The notes below the pieces were generated by a model. The model did not search any database and was not told the DNA's origin. It worked only from the letters and a program-made list of their open reading frames with translations. Below are positions 24,121 to 37,172 of a DNA stretch of 64,000 bases, piece after piece; position 1 is the stretch's first letter; every line of letters starts with the position of its first letter. The translations under genes and the position numbers were made by a program. This DNA is from Parietaria judaica (Eukaryota > Streptophyta > Magnoliopsida > Rosales > Urticaceae). Location: assembly GCA_954871525.1 (NCBI GenBank), contig OX940861.1:37895201-37959200 (forward strand). Reading direction: 5' to 3'.

Positions 24121-24905
24121 TGTAGAGGGCGATTTTCACCGCCCTTTTCCAGTCACAAAAATAATCACCAATAACAAATTAACAACAATAATCAGTGAAT
24201 ATCTTTGTTTTATTATATTTTCTGATATGAGCTCGATTTTCTTTCGTTGAATAGCTGGACAGATGAAGGATCAAGAACAAAGGCTTTCTCTATTTCTTTA
24301 GCCTTTCTATTACAAGATATTCTCTCTTTTTCCTAGGCTTTCCTCTCTATTTTTCTGAACCACTACAAACGAGGCTTATCTTGCCTTTTATAGAGTTTAC
24401 GTTATGCCCCCCTCACATTTTTCCCGCCCTTTTTTCTCTCTTTAATCATTCGCTTCCCAGAGTGATTTGAGGGAAGCATGGTTAATCCCTGCTTTATGTC
24501 ACTTCCGAGCAGACTGTCATTATGGGTAGGTGAGCTTCATTAAATGCGCATCCCGTCAGCCGTCATTCGGCTCTGCAAGCCTCGTCGTTGATGCTTCTCA
24601 TCGAGTGAGTAGGTCGGCTTCATTAAATGCACATCCCGTCAGCCGTCATTCGGCTCTGCACATTTCATCATGACGAAATTCCTCGTCGAGCGTGATGGGA
24701 CACTTCATCGCAGTCTGCTTTTGCGTGGCCATACCTCCTCGCGGTCGAACCCCCCCCCCCCCCCCCCCTCGGAGATAATCCTCCTCAGGGATACGCCTTG
24801 TTTGCCCCCTCGGGCGATGAACTTCCTCGCCTTGCCTTATGTCGTTTATGGACCAAACGACACGAGTTGTGTTGAGGATGGATTTGACCAAATCCGACCT
24901 TAACA
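24121..24905 (-). repeat. 5' LTR of the Tat-like element
   Basis: 785 bp, TG...CA ended, with a poly-C run at about 24751-24768. The primer binding site abuts its inner end (GGCGCCAAAC at 24111-24120). Confidence 0.95.
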
Positions 24906-25596
24906 GTCACCATGCTATCAATTTTAAATTAGGTTTAGGGTTAAAATCAATTATCTCAATCCAACGGTTGATATTATATTCCAACCGATCCAATGCATTA
25001 AATTGATTTTAGGGATTTTCTCAAATACATAAATATTAGGTACTTATGCCGCAAATATGAAAAGACAAAGTCAATTCATTCGAATATGATACTGCTCCAC
25101 GTTCCTTGGCTGCATTGGATTATACACTTAGTAAATATATATATATAATATTTATTTATTAATATAAATCTATTAATTATTAATAAAGATATTAAAAATT
25201 AAACCCAAATAATTAAATAATATTAATATCTACTGATCTCACTATCACACATTTAAATGTCATGGTGCAACACTATCATTTAAATTCACGACACGTAATT
25301 TAATTTCATAGTTTACCAAAACGATTACAAACTAAGAAATTCTATAAATCACAAACCCTACGTCGAAACGACTCGGTTCCAAAAGCAAAGTTTCTTAGAA
25401 TTTAATTTCCAACAACTTTCATGTTGACAGAAAATCTAAATTCTACTTTATTTTGTCAGTTAATTTTGGTTACCAAGATATTGTACTTTTGCCACGCTAC
25501 TGATAAAACTATCTGATGTCTGACACATACTTTAGTTTTATAAATCTTGCCAAATGATTAAATATCTCAAAATGTTCCTATCACGTACGTATCATC

Positions 25597-28341
25597 TATT
25601 GGGAAGTTCATTACGTTTCCCGATAATATTATAACGTTTTATGCCGTCAAGCCGTCCGGGTAACATTTAAAAAATATTTTAAAGCAGAAAAAACTTGTTA
25701 CATGTTCAACGATTTGAACATCGTATAATAATCAAAATCAAGATCTGATAAATTATTACTAATTTAAATTTTCATAAATTCATTATTAATAATCTAGTCT
25801 ATAGGAAATAAATAAACTGCAAATAAGGGTTTGCATTTATTGACCCAATGCATAAGGCCGTACCTCAGGTGATGACGATTCCGGTTGCGCGTTCTGAAAT
25901 GGGCAGGGCTTCGCCAATGCTGAGGGAAACTCCCGTGATCTTCTGGGGTATTCTCCTGGACTCCTCGTACCGAAGCGTGGGCTTCGCCGGCAAGACTCCG
26001 TCGCAAAAAACTTAAACTGGTGGTTCTTCTAAAGCTTTCGGAGAACAACGTCTCACTAAGCCGAACCAGAAAAGAGAGATCAGAGGCTAAGAAATTCGCA
26101 GACTCTAGAGAGAGAGAGAGAGATCGAATTCTTGCTCTGGGGAGGTGTGTGAAATGTGTAGATAGAGCCTTGTATTTATAGGCTCATGGAAAAGCCAATA
26201 ATGGAAGTTTCCATGTATGAATTTCGAATTCTATAATGGGCAAATATAATTAATCACTCCAAACCAATGGCCAAGATTGAATCACCAATGATCCAATGGT
26301 TGGATTTAATTAGGGATATAACCAAATAAGGAAACCATGAATAAATCAATTATCCAGTCACTTCCTTATATATGAGAATTCGAATTCCCTATGCATGTAT
26401 ATGGAAATTTCGAAATCAATAAGCTTGATCCAATGGTTGGAATTAATTCCATAACCAATCTAATGGACCATATTGATTTAGGACAAAGTCAACTCTCCAA
26501 ACTTGATCACCAAGCTTAAGAATTCGACCTCCCTTTATAATAAATTCAAATTATGCATTCCCTATATACATGTAAATTAATTTCCAATCCAATGGTTAAG
26601 ATTAAATCTTAAACTAATCCAGTAGATATAATTAATTAAGCAATTTCGAAATCCATGCTTGGTGACCAAGTCATTTTCGAATTTAGCTTTCCAAATTAAT
26701 TACTATGATCCAACGGTTAAGATCAAACTTGACCGATCTAATGAACCAAATTAATTTCAAGGTTTTCCATTAATACCTAAACATAGGTACTTATGCCGCA
26801 TATTTAGAAAGTCCAAATCCAAGCAAATTCGTGTAAGCCCAACTTACACATTTACTTGGGCCGCATTATTTCTACACATTCATATATATATATATATCAA
26901 ATATATATGTTTATTTAAATAACATAAATCTATTAATTATTAATTAATTATTAATAAGAATATCAATAATTAAATCCAAATAATTAAATTATATTATTAA
27001 CTTCTGATCTCAATATCACACATTAAATGTCGTGGTGCAACACCACCATTTAAATTCGTGACATGTGATTAAATTTCACAAATTTACGAAACGATCATAA
27101 ACTTGGAATTTCTCTAAATCAAAAACCGTACGTCGAAACGACTTGGTTCCAAAAGCAAAGTCTCTTAGAATTTAATTTCCAACAACTTTACAGTTGATGA
27201 AAAAATATAAATTCAACTTTCTTTTATCAGTTAAATTTCCAAACTTTAGTACTTTTGCCACGTCAAAAATAAAACTTCTAAAGTCTGGCACAGACTGTAG
27301 TTTTATGAATCCTGTTAAATGATAAAACATACCAAATGTTTAAATCACGTAGTTTTCATCCGTTCCGGAGCTATCCTGGCGACTATGGACCCGTATCACT
27401 AAAGCTCCAACGAACTGCTAGTGGTTCGTCAAACCTCGGTGTTATTCCACTATAAACCCGAGGCTACACTCTTTAGTGATACAGTATATATTATTCCCTT
27501 TATAGCAAGGTGTCCATTGATACAATTAAATTTGGGTTATTGATCTTTAACTTGATAATCCACACACGAGCAGGCGGTTTTTACCGTTTTGCCTCTCATT
27601 GCATTTTCATCCTCAACTCAGTTAGTAATATTGTGAGTAACCCACTTAAGGTTTCGATTCATAAGTTGCGCACGGGTACCTCTCACTTCTCACCACTAAC
27701 AATCAAAGGAATCATCTTGACTCTGAAGAGAGCTATGTGATGTCTGTGTTTATGACCAAGCTACCCTTATCTGTTGACTATCATGTTCCAAAAATAGCAG
27801 CATTGGGAACGACAGTAAAATGTGTTCTTTAACAGTTATATCAAAGAACAATCAAGTCAACAGTCCAGGCTCGATGTCACTCAGGACTTAGATCGAAACA
27901 TCCATTTTATCATCTACTAGTGACTCAACTTCAAGTTGTCAGTGACGGTCTTATATAACAACTTCCGGAGTTTAAGTCAGGTCCAGTCCGGTATGAAGCC
28001 GCTTCATACTTAATGCAGTTCTAGTGAGTGTGACACACATACTTAATCCAGCATAGGATAATCACTTAGTCACATTAATGACCTTATACGATTAATGGGC
28101 TCATACCCAGTTAATCAGGTCACGGACATTTTAAGTTCATTTATTATGATTAATAATTCTTCCTCACATTGACTCGGTTGTGATAATAATAACATAATTG
28201 CATCCTCTATGAACTATGGAACAAACATTCTATTTTACTCTACCAGAAACTATAATAAGTAACATCTTTTATTCAACGACTTTGGTTAAAATCTTTTACA
28301 ATTAGGTAAATGATAGCTTGTTTAAGGACACATGTCCAACA
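25597..28341 (-). mobile_element. Solo LTR (LTR2), 2.7 kb
   Basis: A second member of the LTR1 family, inserted within LTR1. It runs from TATTGGGAAG to CATGTCCAACA with no internal region. Flanks are TCATC (25592-25596) and TCATT (28342-28346), a 5-bp duplication with one mismatch. The sequences on both sides rejoin as contiguous LTR1 when compared with LTR3. A TATA box on the minus strand at about 26173-26180 gives its orientation. Confidence 0.87.
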
Positions 28342-28806
28342 TCATTCGTTACGAAGCTATCATGGGGACCATGGACCTGTATCACTTAAGCTCCAACGAA
28401 CTTCTAGGGTGTTTGTCAAACCTCAGTGTAATTTCACTATAAACCCGAGGCTGTACTCTTTAGTGATACTGTATATATTATTCCCTTATAACATTAAGGT
28501 GTCCATTGATACAATCAAATTCGGGTTATTGATCTTTCACTTGATGATCCACACACGAGCAGGTGGTTTTTATCGTTTTGCCTCTCATTGCATTTTCCTC
28601 CTTGACTCAATAAGTAATATCATGAGTAACCCACTTATGGTTTCGATTTATAAGTTGCGCACGGGTACCTCTCACTTCTCACCACCGACAACCAAGGGAA
28701 TCATCATGACTCTGAAGAGAGCTGTGTGATGCCCATGTGTATGACCAGCCTACCTTTACTGTTGACTATCATGTTCCCAAAATAATAGTGTTAGGAACGA
28801 CAGTAA

Positions 28807-31541
28807 TGTTGGACATGTGTCCTTAAACAAGATGATTTTTATCCATTTGTAAAAGATTATGACAAGTCATTGAATAAAAGATGGTGCTTATTATGTTAAT
28901 CTTATTATAGTTTCTGGTAGAGTAAAATAGAATATTTGATCCTTAGTTCATAAAGGATGCAATTATGTTATTATTATCACAACATAGTCAATGTGAAAAA
29001 GAATTAATAATCATAATAAATGAACTTAAAATGTCTGTGACCTGAATAACTGGGTGGGAGCCCATTAATCGTATAAGGTCATTAATGTTACTAAGTGACA
29101 ATCCTATACTGGATTTTGTGTGTGTCACACTCACTAGAAGTGCATTAAGTATGAAGTGTCTTCATACTGGACTGGACCTGACTTAAACTCCGGAAGTTAT
29201 CATATAAGACCGTCACTGATAACTTGGAGTTGAGTCACTAGTAGATGATCAAATGGATATTCGATCTAAGTCCTGAGTGATCTTGAGTCTGAGCTGCTGG
29301 CTTGATTGTTCTTTGATTTAACCGTTAAAGAACACAATATATTACCGATGTTCCCAACACTATTATTTTGGGAACATGATAGTCCGCAGTAAGGGTAGCT
29401 TGGTCATAGACATGGGCATCACACAGCTCTCTTCAGAGTCATGATGATTCCCTTGATTGTCGGTGGTGAGAAGTGAGAGGTACCCGTGCGCAACCTATGA
29501 ATCAAAACCATAAATGGGTTACTCATGATATTACTGACTGAGTCAAGGATGAAAATGCAATGAGGGTCATAACGGTAGAAAACGCCTGCTCATGTGTGGA
29601 TCATCAAGTGAAAGATCAATAACCCGAATTTGATTATATCAGTGGACACCCTGCTGTAATAAAGGGAATAATATATAATGTATCACTAAAGAGTGCAGCC
29701 TCGGGTTCATAGTGGAATAACACCGAGGTTTGACGAACACCCTAGCAGTTCGATGGAGCTTAAATGATACGGGTCCATGGTCCCCGGGATAGCTTCGTAA
29801 CTGATGAGACGTACGTGATAGGAACATTTTGAGATGTTTAATCATTTGGCAAGGCTTATAAAACTGAAGTATGTGACAGACATCAGATAGTTTTATCAGT
29901 TGCGTGGAAAAAGTACCATATCTTGGTAACCAAAATTAACTGACAAAATAAATTAGAATTTGGATTTTCTGTTTACATGAAAGTTGTTGGAAATTAAATT
30001 CTAAGAAACTTTGCTTTTGGGACCGAGTCGTTTCGACGTACGGTTTGTGATTTAGAGAATTTCTAAGTTCGTGATCGTTTTGGTAAACTATGAAATTAAA
30101 TCACATGTCACGAATTTAAATGATGGTATGGCACCATGACATTTAAATGTGTGATATTGAGATAAGAGGATATTAATATAATTTAATTATTTGGATTTAG
30201 TTATTAATGTCTTATTAATAATTAATTAATAGATTTATATTAATATATAAATAATATATATTATATGTGTAAAATCGAATTATGCCTTGGAATGTGGAAC
30301 AATATAACTTCGAATGGATAGACTTCAGTCTTTTCATAATTGCGCCATAAGTACCAAATGGTTTGGTATTTGAGAAAAACCCTAAAATCAATTTAATCCA
30401 TTGGATCGGTTAGGATTTAATATCAAACGTTGGATTAAGCTAATTGATTTTAACCCTAAATATAATTCAAAATTGATAGCTTGATGACCAAGCTTAGGGT
30501 TTTCGAATTTATGTAATTAATTGTATCTATTGGATCAGTTTAAGATTTAACATTTACCGTCGGATTGAAAATTAATTAATTATATATATAATTTTCGAAT
30601 TATGGATATGGATAAAATCGAATTAGGGCTTTTACCAAGTCTTTAGATATTTGATTTTATCCTAAATTAATTTGATCCATTAGATCGGTTTATGATTTAT
30701 CACAACCGTTGGATCTAGATAATTAAAATTCGAATTTTATTATATATATATATATATATATATATTCGAATTTCAAAGATAAGAAGATAAGCTTGGATTT
30801 TTGATTTTATCCAAACATCTCTTATTTAATTAAATCCCTGATTAATTATATCCCTTGGATTTATATAAGATTAAATCTAGACCATTGGATTGAAATAATT
30901 AATTATATTTAATATTAAGAATTCGAAATTAGGGGAGGGAATTTCTCTAATTCGGTTACAGTCTGAGCCTATAAATAGGGAGCTCATTAAACACATTTTT
31001 TCACACCTTTCCCAGAGAAAAATTCGAACTCTCCCTCTCCTTAAGGGTCTGCAAATTTTTCCTCTGATCTCTCTTTCTGGTTCGGCTTAAGAGACTTAGT
31101 TCTCCGGAATCTTAAAAAGAACCATCAGTTAAAATTTGCGACGGAGTCCTGCCGGCGAAGCTTACGCTTCGGTACGAGGAATCCAGGAGAATATCCCAGA
31201 AGATCACGGGGGTTTCCCTCAGCACCGGCGGAGCCCTGCCAAGTTCAGAACGCGCAGCCAGAAGTCGACAATTTAGGTACGGCCTTATGCATTGGGCTAA
31301 TAAATGCGACCATTTACTGCTTTCTATTTATTTCCTATAAGACTAGATTATTAATTATGATTTATGAATATTAAATTATCTAATATTTATCAAGTCTTGT
31401 AATATGGTTATTATCCGATGTTCGAACCGTTGGTCGGTTAACATGTTTTCCGTTTAAAATAAATTTTTTAAATGTTACCCGGACGGTTCGGCGGTATAAT
31501 TCGCGATAATATTCACGGGATTTGATATTCCGTTTCCAACA
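28807..31541 (+). mobile_element. Solo LTR (LTR3), 2.7 kb, opposite orientation
   Basis: Runs from TGTTGGACATGTGTCC to CGTTTCCAACA, with a perfect 5-bp duplication AGTAA at 28802-28806 and 31542-31546. The flanking LTR1 sequence, GGAACGACAGTAA before and AATGTGTTCTTTAAC after, is contiguous in LTR2 at about 27807-27835. A canonical TATA box CCTATAAATAGGG at about 30968-30980 shows plus-strand orientation. It lies head to head with LTR2. Confidence 0.93.
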
Positions 31542-31893
31542 AGTAAAAATGTGTTCTTTAACGTTAAATCAAAGAATAATCAAGTCAATAGCTCAGACTC
31601 AAGATCACTCAGGAATCGAATATCCATTTGATCATATACTAGTGACTCAACTCCAAGTTATCAATGACAGTATTATATGATAACTACTGGAGTTTAAGTC
31701 AGGTCCAGTTCAGTATGAAGACACTTCATACTTAATGCACTTCTAGTGAGTGTGACACACACTTAATCCATAATAGGATTATATCATTTAGTCGCATTAA
31801 TGACCTTATTCGATTAATGGGCTCCAACCCAGTTTATCAGGTCACAGACGTTTTGAGTTTATTTATTATGCTTATTAATTCTTCCTCACATTG

Positions 31894-32802
31894 GTGGAAC
31901 AGAAGAAGGACTGTATCACTCTGAAGCAGTCGGCCTACGCAAGAAAGATCCTTATGTAGTTCGAGATGGGGGATTGCAACCCGAGAAAATACCCAATGGA
32001 GGCGAAGCTGCAGCTCGGGAAGGATGCTGAAGGTAGAGGAGTGGATCCCACGGAGTACAGACGCGTGATCGGGTGTCTGAGATATCTCACCCACACCAGA
32101 CCAGACATTGCACACGCAGTCGGGATTGTCAGTCGATACATGGAGAAGCCCACGAGTGCAAACCAGCAGGCGGTTAAGCACATCTTGCGATACGTGAAGG
32201 GCACGACAGACTACATGATCCAGTACAGCAGAGGAAGCGGAGCAGAAGTACTAGTCGGCTTTACAGATAGTGATCTGGCCAGTGATATCGATGACAGGAA
32301 GAGTACCGGTGCGATGGCGTTCTACCTCAACGGAAATCTGATCACCTGGCAGTCTCAAAAGCAGCAGACAGTAGCTCTATCCTCATGTGAAGCAGAGTTC
32401 ATGGCGGCAACCACAGCAGCATGTCAGGCTATTTGGTTGAAGGGGCTACTAAGTGAAGTGACCGGATCTGAGCAGAGACCAGCTACTCTCTACGTGGACA
32501 ACAAGTCTGCAATTGCGTTGATGAAGAATCCAGTATTCCACGGACGGAGCAAACACATTGACATAAAATTTCACTACATTCGTGAGTGTGTGGAGAAGCG
32601 AGAGATCATCGTGGAGTTCGTCAACACAAGGGAGCAACGGGCAGACATTCTTACCAAGGCTCTAGCAAGAGTCAAATTCGCAGAGATGAGAGAGCGGCTC
32701 GGAGTGAAGAAACTGGAAGCGAGTCAAGCTTACGGGGGAGAATGTGAGCTTAAGCTTGACTTCGTCCGTCACACAGAAGTAGTTAGCCCGGGTACCGACT
32801 AG
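31894..32802 (+). pseudogene. Ty1/copia RT end and RNase H
   Basis: After the LTR1 junction the frame reads DCITLKQSAYARKIL, then TAG, then FEMGDCNPRKYPMEAK. An open stretch of 278 codons (31966-32802) follows. Motifs are YLTHTRPDIAHAVGIVSRYM, ILRYVKGTTDY, the RNase H site GFTDSDLASDIDDRKSTG, LSSCEAEFMAAT, the YVDNKSAIALMKNPVFHGRS block, and HIDIKFHYIRE. These are the canonical copia RNase H signatures in order. The catalytic YxDD part of RT is missing, lost with the end of LTR1. The frame overlaps the start of the 3' LTR. Confidence 0.92.
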
Positions 32803-33265
32803 AACCAAGGACAAACAGGAGTTCAGCCCAACTCGGGTGAACAAGAGCAGAATGTCCGGATAGAAGGCAAGCCCGACCAGGGGCAGACGAGCAGGCCAGC
32901 TCGGGGACAGAGAAGTTGTCCGAGCAGGAAAGGGAAAGTCAGCAACTACCCAGCAAGGAAAGCGCGTAGTTTGAAGAGCAAGCAAAGATCGAGTCAAAGA
33001 TTTGACGAGATTATTTAGAGTAGTTTCCCGATTTAGTGCGATTTGGTTAGCTAGGGTTTCGCCTATGTGAGGCTATATAAACCTAGCATTGTACACTTTG
33101 TAAAGTGCTGAGTCCATTAGAATTCTTTGAGTTTATCTTCTTGTATATTGCCTTCGATTATCAATAGAGAATTTCTTCTCCCAAAAGTTCGTATTCTTCA
33201 AATTCTGTTCGATTTTCTTTGGTGTTATTTGTGTTCTTCGCAGATCCGTGGTTTGGGAACCAACA
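32743..33265 (+). repeat. Right LTR of Ty1/copia element
   Basis: Preceded by the polypurine tract ACGGGGGAGAA. Starts TGTGAGCTTAAGCTTGAC and ends GGAACCAACA. Flanking 5-mers ATTTG (left element end) and AATTA (right) do not match, so the target duplication is lost or the ends are rearranged. TATATAAACCTAGC near 33075 is a likely TATA region. Confidence 0.75.
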
Positions 33266-33778
33266 AATTATGTATATGTATGCTACTGACTTTGCAACGA
33301 AAAAGAAGAGGAAAAACGAAAAAGAAGAGGGAATAATGTCTAATGTACTAATTTTTGGAGCAGCCATTACAATCCACAAACGTGGAATATATAGAGAAAA
33401 TAAACTTAATGAAATTACCATAATACCCTAATACTTGCCTCCCAAGTTTTATGCAATAAAGTAATAAAATAAAAAATTAATTAAAAACTTGAATAGCAAG
33501 TTCTTCTTTATGAGCAAGCCAAAGATTAATATCACATTTTTATCCAAATGACATAATCAAACTCTTGATTTGGGTTTGATCGATTATGGTGGCTTCGAAC
33601 TTTCTGAATACTTTATCACGGTTCTTCGCAATGCGAGTGTCAATGGATTCGAGCCTTTGTTGGAATCCTCCACACGCGCCTGAATGTCTTGATTTTCAAA
33701 TGAGCAAGACCGAGTACCCTGCTTAAGTATACTAGTCGACCCACCCAAGCACTTAGGTGTGCGACGGCTGCAATTCTT

Positions 33779-33813
<35 letters not shown>

Positions 33814-34951
33814 TAGAGAGAGAAATAGAAAGAGATAGTATTTCTCTTAAGATTTTCGACCTACATCTCAATCCTAGAAAACATAAATGAAAAAACAAAT
33901 ATCGATTTTGACACCAATAATTATAGTAAGTCGCTCTTAGTGTACGAAGTATTTTGACTTGCTACTTTCAAATCTCGATTGACTATGATCTCAATGGGAG
34001 TGCCTAATTGTACCCTTAATCTTACTAATCCTTCGATTTCGTGCTACCCTTGCATAATTATGGCGGCAGGCCAAATGATGCAAAAAAAATCAATCAACTT
34101 TGATTGCTATGTGTCGGGTTTTAGTAGCGTTTCCGTATAATGTTAGATTTCACATTCTCAATTTATACGACTTTGAGTGAATGAATTAGTTAAGGAATTT
34201 TCCTTAATTTATTTTATGAACCTTTATAATATATGGTATCATTATCATATTACATACTAGTTTAATTGAAAGATATTTGACATCAAATAATATCATTTTA
34301 CTATTATTATAATAATGATAATAATAACAGTAGTAGTAGTGCTAGGCAAATAGGTTATAAATATGAAAGAAATGACCACCAAACCATACTGAAAACATTG
34401 AGTATGACATGACGAAGTTGGAACTACGAGTAATATCTAGATATTTTCTACCCTATTTGGCTTTTGTTTGAGTTCCAACTATGTAACAAATAAAACTATG
34501 TGATATATATAGTCAATTTCTTGATGTTTCAAATTTGTTTATATCATGAGCTTTTGACGTCGCAGGTTCAATGAAAAATTATCCGATTTCAATTAATGTT
34601 GTAAATATGGCACCCATAATTTTGGAATTCCGGTATAAATCCGGATCCAGAAATTTCTGATTCTTGATTTTTTCAGATTCATAAGTTTTGGATCCGGTTT
34701 AATGCGGAGCCAAAACTTTCTAGTTCCGGATTTTAAAAAAAATCGGATTCTTTTTTCCTTTTGTCCAATCCGAACTGTTGATATTTTATATGACGACCAA
34801 TTTTAAAAACTAAGTAAAAAATAAAATATGGTATGAAACCGGAACAGAATATTGAGTTCCGGAAGAAAGAAAAAAAAATACTGGAACAAAAAATTTTGGT
34901 TCCGGTTTTTACCGAATTTTAGCAATCCAGAACCGGATACACATTTTATAC
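33266..34951. other. Intergenic DNA
   Basis: AT-rich, with (AT)n at 33780-33809 and an ATAATA-rich run near 34305-34330. The part 34620-34940 contains inverted GGTTCCGG/CCGGAACC-type motifs, suggesting a further small unclassified inverted-repeat element. No gene seen. Confidence 0.5.
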
Positions 34952-35421
34952 CAAGGTTCTGACTGTCGTTTTTCACGTGTTTCGCTCCCTCCATTTTACG
35001 GGAATGCTGCATGTCGACGGGCATACAGACGGGCAAGTCTGAAAAAAGGCATATGCCGCATGCCGTACATCCGTGTAAATTTCACGGGCATACCACATGC
35101 CGACAAAAATTTTGGAAAGTAATTTTGAGTATTTAGACAAGATTTTTATATAGGTTCAAAATTACTTATTTATCACCGTAAAACATAAATAATTAAAAAA
35201 TCACACTTATAATAAGACATCATATTGATAGGTTATAGTTTTATTTATATATAAAATTAAGTGTTATACTTATAACTTATAGAAAATATAAATTTAAGGT
35301 TATAATTAAAATAAAATATTATATTGATAAGTTATAGTTGTTCACGCTGCCATACCGCAACTCTAAAAAAACAGGCATATCGAAGGTATGCCGAAGGCAT
35401 GCCGGGACATTTAAAACCATG
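34952..35421. mobile_element. hAT-type MITE, 470 bp
   Basis: Starts CAAGGTTCTGACTGTCG; the complement of its right end is CATGGTTTTAAATGTCC. A perfect 8-bp target-site duplication TTTTATAC lies at 34944-34951 and 35422-35429. Subterminal GGCATGCC/GGCATACC motifs occur in both orientations. No coding capacity. Confidence 0.85.
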
Positions 35422-35429
35422 TTTTATAC

Positions 35430-35917
35430 CATATTGTTCGCAGCGACGACGTGCAAAATTTGACTAACTTGTTAAACAAGTTTCAACACATATTTACAAG
35501 GTTAATTTCAATAAAAGAATAATAGTACTGAATGAATTTTTCGCATGCTAACAAAGTGACAATGGACTTACTAAGAACTTTTCAAATGATTATAAGGAAA
35601 GGAAAATAATTAAAGTAGAAATTTAGAAGCCACGCCAATGCAAAACTATATTTCTGTTAAAACTTACTGAAAACCCTAATGTATGTTTTGGCTGCATTTG
35701 TACAAATTAATTTTGAAGAACCCATATTTCCATCCAATTTTAATACCCGTTTTCTATTTTCGGAGTGTTTGGTTTAATTCGTCTCTTGCCCGTTATATAT
35801 AATTTTTTTAAACCAATTAGTATATTATATCTTTTTTAGTTAACCTAGTTCTGTTACTTGGTTTGGAGTTGGACCGTGCCCTTATTCAGAAAGAATATAA
35901 AAGAATTTGTTTGCAAG

Positions 35918-35957
<40 letters not shown>

Positions 35958-36743
35958 ATTGTCGTACAGGGCCAGAAAAACGTAGGTCTGGTCGTAAATA
36001 TCAACAATAAATTTGATTTTATGTATGAGTGAAACGAAAACCCTAAAGATGAAGACATATATATATATATAATTGCATTGTATTGTCAATTTAATTTTGC
36101 TGATAAGCTAGGTCATTGAAGGTAAAGGGTAGAATATATATACTCGTACAACTCTGAATATTATTATATTCAGATATATATACAATCACATGATGTATGT
36201 ACCCACTACTTCCCTTTCCCTTCCTTTAATGCCCATTACTCAGAGGACGCAAGCGAGCCTTCTATATATTACAACCTATTGCCCTCCACTTCTCTCTATC
36301 TCTCAATTAAAGCAAGCACATCTTAGGAAAATATTACCCTTGACATACGAGTCGTTTGTTTGCCTCAAATAAATGTTCATCTTTAACAACATTACTACTA
36401 CGTTTGGTAGGCTAGATGGAGAGATCAGGGTTCGAGGGATTTATATTTGTTTTATTTTGAGTAATTATTACTCTAAATAAATACTTGCATGTAAACTAGT
36501 TTGGTTGATCTGTGCAATTATTATACTTGCTATTTCCATTTCAATGGAAGGTATACATGAACCCGGCTATAATATTAGTTGAAAACTTGAAATTGATAGA
36601 GATTGTTATTACTTTACATAATGGCGTGACAAAGATGAATAAACAACAAGATAACGTGGCTTGAATTTTCTCATGAAAATAGCCAAACATAACCCTAGAA
36701 CCTAGGGCCATTAACATGGTGAAATAATAATAATAATAAGGTA
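35430..36743. other. Upstream flank of the AP1-like gene
   Basis: AT-rich, with (AT)n at 35919-35955 and about 36057-36071. No gene seen. It may hold distal promoter elements. Confidence 0.5.
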
Positions 36744-36887
36744 CCATTGGTAATAATAATAATAATAACAATTATAAAAAGAAGAATCTCCCTATAGATG
36801 GCTACGTGAGCGCCGTCAACAGAAGCAATGAATACCCTTTGGGTGTTATCCGTACAACCAAAACCTCTGGTTTCCCTCACCCAATGG
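36744..36887 (+). promoter_or_regulatory. Candidate SBP/SPL and LEAFY sites of the AP1-like promoter
   Basis: TCCGTACAA at 36849-36857 fits the SBP-box consensus TNCGTACAA, known from SQUAMOSA and AP1 promoters. CCAATGG at 36881-36887 and CCATTGG at 36744-36750 fit the LEAFY core CCANTG(G/T). The cluster lies about 290-430 bp before the start codon. A TATAAAAA at 36773-36780 and a (CT)n run at 36940-36966 are nearby, but I cannot fix the transcription start. Motif matches only. Confidence 0.5.
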
Positions 36888-36938
36888 GAAGTCGACAGCA
36901 CAACAGGGAAAAAACCACTCTGGTATTCCCCAAAACCG

Positions 36939-36970
<32 letters not shown>

Positions 36971-37172
36971 GTGTGGCATGGCATCACCTAATTAAAAAAG
37001 CAACCTTTTTGGGCATAAGAGTATTAGCCCATTTCCCGATTAACAGTGGAATGGAAAGCTCTCTATCTTGGGTATTCTGAGACAGCTTCACATTTGGAAA
37101 GAGGGCGCTCCATTTCCAAATAAGCTCAGCCATTAATTGTGTGGATCGAAAAGGGAAAGAAGGAGAGAGACC

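Larger units (their letters stand above)
17140..24905 (-). mobile_element. Ty3/gypsy Tat-like retrotransposon, minus orientation, internally deleted
   Basis: Flanked by a perfect 5-bp duplication GTCAC (17135-17139 and 24906-24910). Its LTRs (17140-17916; 24121-24905) begin TGTAGAGGGCGATTTTCA and end CCTTAACA on the plus strand and differ by only about twenty positions by eye, indicating a young insertion. On the minus strand the order is 5' LTR, primer site TTTGGCGCC (24111-24119), gag, a remnant of the RT end, RNase H, integrase, a long non-coding tail, polypurine tract AAAATGGGGGAC (near 17920-17932) and 3' LTR. Protease and the catalytic RT core are deleted at about 22370, so it is non-autonomous. 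Confidence 0.95.
16054..31893 (-). mobile_element. LTR1: long-LTR retrotransposon LTR, split by three later insertions
   Basis: Surviving LTR1 pieces are 16054-17139, 24906-25596, 28342-28806 and 31542-31893. Joined, they follow the order of the two solo LTRs of the same family at 25597 and 28807. It starts TATTGGGAAG (solo LTR3, reversed, starts TGTTGGAAAC). A TATA box on the minus strand at 16640-16647 sits in CCTATAAATAGGGAG, so the LTR points leftward. Its far end is truncated at 31893 at the junction with copia DNA, so no matching target duplication exists. It has no internal coding domain; the small open frames inside are LTR sequence. Confidence 0.85.

Noticed and set aside
28310..28729. 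139-codon open frame as a protein-coding gene
   Set aside because: It spans the LTR2 end and LTR1, and the same frame recurs in the other LTR copies; it is untranslated LTR sequence.
25597..31541. LTR2 and LTR3 as the two LTRs of one element
   Set aside because: They are in opposite orientation, have different target duplications, and the spacer is LTR1 sequence rather than an internal domain.
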